Positions 61,309 to 64,000 of a stretch of 64,000 bases of DNA are shown piece after piece. Origin of the DNA: Bacteroidota bacterium. GTDB lineage: Bacteria > Bacteroidota > Bacteroidia > UKL13-3. The notes under the pieces are model-generated. The model did not search any database and had not been told where the DNA came from. It was given only the letters and a program-made list of their open reading frames with translations. A program made the position numbers and the translations under genes. Numbering within the stretch: the stretch's first letter is position 1; every line of letters starts with the position of its first letter. The stretch lies in contig JAAFJM010000010.1 in NCBI GenBank assembly GCA_013298895.1, positions 1 through 64,000 of the forward strand, in the 5' to 3' direction.

Positions 61309-62901
61309 CTACAAGTCCATTTTAACTTGTTCAACAACCTTTTTACTAACCTTTTTTGTAGCTTTTTTCTTGCGTTTAAATGTTGATTCTCTATCCACTA
61401 CACCATCGCCAAGTTTAACTTCTTCTTCCGTATTACGGTGTGATAATTTGTTCAAAATTTCATTTACCTCAACCTTTGAAGCTTTTGATTTTTTGAGTGC
61501 CCACAAATTATTGCTAGCAATTTTGGTGCTTGTTTTTAAATCAACTTTTGGTGCTGGATAATCTTTACCGATTATACAATTAAATGTTTGTTGCTGTTCC
61601 AAATTCATTAACCAAGGCTCATGTATAAATTCTTTGGGAACATAAGATAACTCAGGAATCCATTGTTTAATAAATTCTCCATTTTCATCGTGGTCGTACG
61701 ATTGTTTAATGGGGTTATAGGTTCTAATAATATGAACGCCCATGGTGGCAGCTTGCATTTGAAACTGTGGGTAATGTATGCCAGGTTCAAAATCCAAAAA
61801 TTGTTGTGCTAAATGATGCACGCCAAAGCGCCAATCTTGCCATAAATTATGCGTTAAAAAACTAACTAACATGGCTCGCATTCTAAAGTTCAAATAACCA
61901 GTAGCAATAACCGAACGCATACAAGCATCAATAAGCGGATAACCCGTATTTCCTGTTTTCCATGCGGTAACAAAAGCCTCATTTTTTTCGGTTCTAATTG
62001 AATTGTAAGCTGAGTTTACATTATTAAACTCCATACTACAATCGGTTTCAAACTTTTGAATAAAATGGCAATGCCAATGCAATCGAGCTATAAAAAAGTT
62101 AATAGCTCTTTTGTTAGCATTAGGTTTATTTTTAGTTGCCATTACTGCTTGGTAAACCATGCGCATACTTAAATTTCCCCACGCTAAGTAAGGTGAAAGG
62201 CGGCTACAACTTTTACGTGCCAAAGCCGGTTTTGAAATATGTTTGGCATAATTGATATGCCTTGTTTCTACAAACGACTGCAAATATTGTAAAGCATAAC
62301 TTTCGCCCCCAGGTTGAAAATTTTTATTATACGTTTTTACTGTTTCATCAAAATTATAAAAATGAAGTTCCTTGAGTAATCTTTCGTTTGGAATGAGTAA
62401 ATTAAGGTCAAAACCATATTGTGATGAATTCATGGTCTTTATCCATTTTTTATTCCAATCATTTGGGCGGTATTTCAAACCTCTAATAATGCCATCTCGC
62501 TTACATTCGGTCCAAGTAATATTGTTTTGCTTAAATAAATTTGCCATTAGCTTATCGCGCTTGAAGCTCAGGTTATTTCCAATTTCTTGATGGCTAAATA
62601 CATATTTTACATCAAACTCATTGCCAAGCAAACTGAAAACTTCATTGGCCTCTTGGTAAGCAATAAAAATATTGTTTTCCATGCCCGAAAATGTTTGCAG
62701 TTTTTTATTCATATCAGTTAAACTTTGCCACACAAACTGATGATGACGTAAGCTGCTATCGGCATATTGCATTAAAGTAGGTTCAAAAATATAAAGCAAA
62801 ATAGTTTCTAATCCATTAGCATTGGCCAGTGCTAGTGGTTCATGATCGCTTAAACGTAAATCACGTTTTAGCCAAACTATATTGATTGTTTTTTTGCTCA
62901 A
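61309..62901 (-). CDS. Cryptochrome/photolyase family flavoprotein
   Basis: A 530-residue protein. An N-terminal Rossmann antenna-binding domain (1-130; VWLKRDLRLSDHEPLALA) is followed by the FAD domain (about 190-420; SRLSPYLAWGNLS, RLHWHCHF, NTGYPLIDACMR, LWQDWRFG). The region that carries W382 in E. coli photolyase reads YPQFQMQAA (377-385), with Phe380 at that place. The partner W306 position (STGW) is ATGY, Tyr336. W357 matches W359. A Lys-rich C-terminal tail (about 505-530, KRKKKATKKVSKKV) is extra. Whether it repairs DNA or senses light is open. Adjacent to DUF2805. Confidence 0.85.
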   Translation of the reverse strand: MSKKTINIVWLKRDLRLSDHEPLALANANGLETILLYIFEPTLMQYADSSLRHHQFVWQSLTDMNKKLQTFSGMENNIFIAYQEANEVFSLLGNEFDVKYVFSHQEIGNNLSFKRDKLMANLFKQNNITWTECKRDGIIRGLKYRPNDWNKKWIKTMNSSQYGFDLNLLIPNERLLKELHFYNFDETVKTYNKNFQPGGESYALQYLQSFVETRHINYAKHISKPALARKSCSRLSPYLAWGNLSMRMVYQAVMATKNKPNANKRAINFFIARLHWHCHFIQKFETDCSMEFNNVNSAYNSIRTEKNEAFVTAWKTGNTGYPLIDACMRSVIATGYLNFRMRAMLVSFLTHNLWQDWRFGVHHLAQQFLDFEPGIHYPQFQMQAATMGVHIIRTYNPIKQSYDHDENGEFIKQWIPELSYVPKEFIHEPWLMNLEQQQTFNCIIGKDYPAPKVDLKTSTKIASNNLWALKKSKASKVEVNEILNKLSHRNTEEEVKLGDGVVDRESTFKRKKKATKKVSKKVVEQVKMDL

Positions 62902-62958
62902 TTTTTTTTGTTTACTATTTTTTAAACAACAACGGCTGTTTTGTGTTTCAATTTTAGT

Positions 62959-63237
62959 ATGAATAATTTAACCGAAATAGAAATTGATAGAATTATAGAA
63001 ATGGCTTGGGAAGACAGAACTCCGTTTGATGCCATTAAATTTCAGTTTGGTGTAAGCGAAGCTGAAGTTATAAAGCTGATGCGTAATCAATTAAAACCAA
63101 GCAGTTGGAGACTTTGGCGTAAAAGGGTTAATCAAGGTGTTTCGCAAAAACATGCTAAAAAGCGTAATCCTGAAATTAATCGTTTTAAATGCACTTTGCA
63201 ACGACAAATTACAAGTAATAAGATGAGTAAACGCTAA
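62959..63237 (+). CDS. DUF2805/TIGR03643 family protein
   Basis: A 92-residue basic protein (MNNLTEIEIDRIIEMAWEDR...) with FDAIKFQFGVSEAEVIKLMRNQLKPSSWRLWRKRV, the hallmark of a small helix-turn-helix-like family usually found beside photolyase-type genes. It diverges from the cryptochrome/photolyase gene by 57 bases. It could be a DNA-binding accessory. An upstream TTG at 62941 is a less likely start. Confidence 0.9.
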   Translation: MNNLTEIEIDRIIEMAWEDRTPFDAIKFQFGVSEAEVIKLMRNQLKPSSWRLWRKRVNQGVSQKHAKKRNPEINRFKCTLQRQITSNKMSKR

Positions 63238-63239
63238 AA

Positions 63240-64000
63240 TTAATTTTGATTATTTAAATTGATGGTTTCATTCATTAAACGAACCTCTTCGTCAAGTTGA
63301 AGAGCAGATATTCGAAGTAACTCCAAGAATTTGTTATTAGTTTCTAAATCATTCTCTTCTTTTAGTAATGGAATAATAGCTAGAATATTAGCCAAAGGTC
63401 TTCTGAGTTCATGTGAAGTTTTAAAAGCAAATTTTTCTAATTGATTATTATACCTTTTTAGTTCAAATTCGTTTTTTTTACGAGCATTAATATCACGCGT
63501 AATACCCATACAACCAACTATTTCATTTTTACCATTAAGAACAGGATTTAAGTTAATTTCAGCATAATCAACCTCATTATCTATCTTTCTTTCATCTTCA
63601 AAATGAAGTTTTTTCCCTGTTAAAACCTGCTCATAAATCGGTTTCCATTTTTTTATATTATTTTCAGGAACATCTCTAAAAAAACTATCACCTAATTGAA
63701 TATCGGAATTAAATACCCTTTTTCTTAAATCAAAAAAAGCTTTGTTGGCGGCAGTTAAAATAAAGTTTTTATCAAACGACCAAATAATTTCAAAGGTGCT
63801 ATCAACTAATGCCTTGAATTGATTACTATTATTATCAAACTCAGAGAATCGTTTTACTCTTGAGGTAATATTGTTGATTATGCAAGTACATTCATTTATT
63901 CCACCAAGAAGTCGAAAATTATAGAATTGCTGACCATTTTCTACATTTCTAAAGCAGTGGTAGTTATTTTCTTGCAAATACTTACTTATTAAATCGGTAA
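63240..64000 (-). CDS. PAS-HisKA sensor protein without ATPase domain (partial)
   Basis: The frame is open from the window edge at 64000 to the stop at 63240 (about 253 residues seen), so the true start lies beyond the window. A PAS domain (about 50-165 of the visible part; AALVDSTFEIIWSFDKNF-like core, GCMGITRDINARKKNE) is followed by a HisKA dimerisation segment with SHELRRPLANILAII (phosphoacceptor His). The gene ends about 50 residues later with no HATPase_c domain, so this protein cannot phosphorylate itself unless the kinase part is elsewhere. The 2-base gap to the DUF2805 stop is convergent. Confidence 0.75.
   Translation of the reverse strand, partial: TDLISKYLQENNYHCFRNVENGQQFYNFRLLGGINECTCIINNITSRVKRFSEFDNNSNQFKALVDSTFEIIWSFDKNFILTAANKAFFDLRKRVFNSDIQLGDSFFRDVPENNIKKWKPIYEQVLTGKKLHFEDERKIDNEVDYAEINLNPVLNGKNEIVGCMGITRDINARKKNEFELKRYNNQLEKFAFKTSHELRRPLANILAIIPLLKEENDLETNNKFLELLRISALQLDEEVRLMNETINLNNQN

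Overview
The window looks like a chromosomal segment from a free-living member of the Bacteroidota. The DNA is AT-rich and ribosome binding sites of the Shine-Dalgarno type are essentially absent. Three promoters fit or come close to the Bacteroidota pattern TTTG-N19-TAnnTTTG (upstream of pfkA, of the hydroxyacyl-CoA dehydrogenase gene and of a TM2 gene). Lineage-typical proteins are present: a lipoprotein with an acidic signal after the lipobox cysteine, a DUF4175 protein, a TlpA-like protein with DUF4369, TamB next to a divergent tsaD, a secreted protein with a type IX secretion (T9SS) C-terminal sorting domain, and the photolyase/DUF2805 pair. Many genes start with TTG or GTG. I see no rRNA, tRNA or CRISPR array.

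Layout. 0-8 kb: lipoprotein, pfkA, a deoxynucleoside kinase/Sua5 operon (minus), an LptF/G-type permease with a glycosyltransferase (plus), and a PagL-like lipid A deacylase. 8.5-11.8 kb: a tight cassette of a small outer-membrane protein, an Lgt-like protein with altered active-site motifs, a radical SAM protein of the MJ0619/tetraether-synthase (COG1964) type, and two paralogous three-helix membrane proteins. 11.9-14.8 kb: a divergent HSP90 with a coupled helical-repeat partner. 15-18.3 kb: a membrane protein and a TonB-dependent receptor. 18.4-20.6 kb: gene-free repeat array with four 155-bp copies of a structured element, several related hairpin modules and a third repeat. 20.7-22.8 kb: methyltransferase-HIT fusion, HNH nuclease and the broken 3' end of a third gene. 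23-36 kb: DUF4175, MBL hydrolase, truB, ftsK, yidC, rsfS, birA, coaX. 35.6-39.5 kb: outer-membrane protein, lptC, a small membrane protein, a Na+/H+ antiporter-like transporter, DUF5329. A 180-bp MITE-like element (17-bp inverted repeats, 9-bp target duplication) sits at 39.5 kb. 40-47.5 kb: thioredoxin-fold protein, hydroxyacyl-CoA dehydrogenase, CoA-binding protein, pheT, a coiled-coil protein, zapA, rny. 47.5-50.4 kb: an overlapping four-gene envelope operon (LolA-like, exported YidD, two TPR/membrane paralogs). 50.4-64 kb: TM2 pair, tsaD, tamB, rlmD, folK, T9SS cargo, Uma2 nuclease, photolyase-like flavoprotein, DUF2805, and a PAS sensor protein cut by the window edge.

Most of the window is housekeeping: envelope biogenesis (LptF/G, LptC, YidC, YidD, TamB), translation and tRNA/rRNA modification (PheT, TsaD, Sua5, TruB, RlmD, RsfS), cell division (FtsK, ZapA) and cofactors (BirA, CoaX, FolK). 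The least explained parts are the Lgt-like/radical-SAM cassette, the HNH/methyltransferase-HIT island with its neighbouring repeat array, and the exported-YidD operon. Three genes shorter than 60 codons were found by reading the sequence (31131-31244, 37563-37733, 57064-57243).
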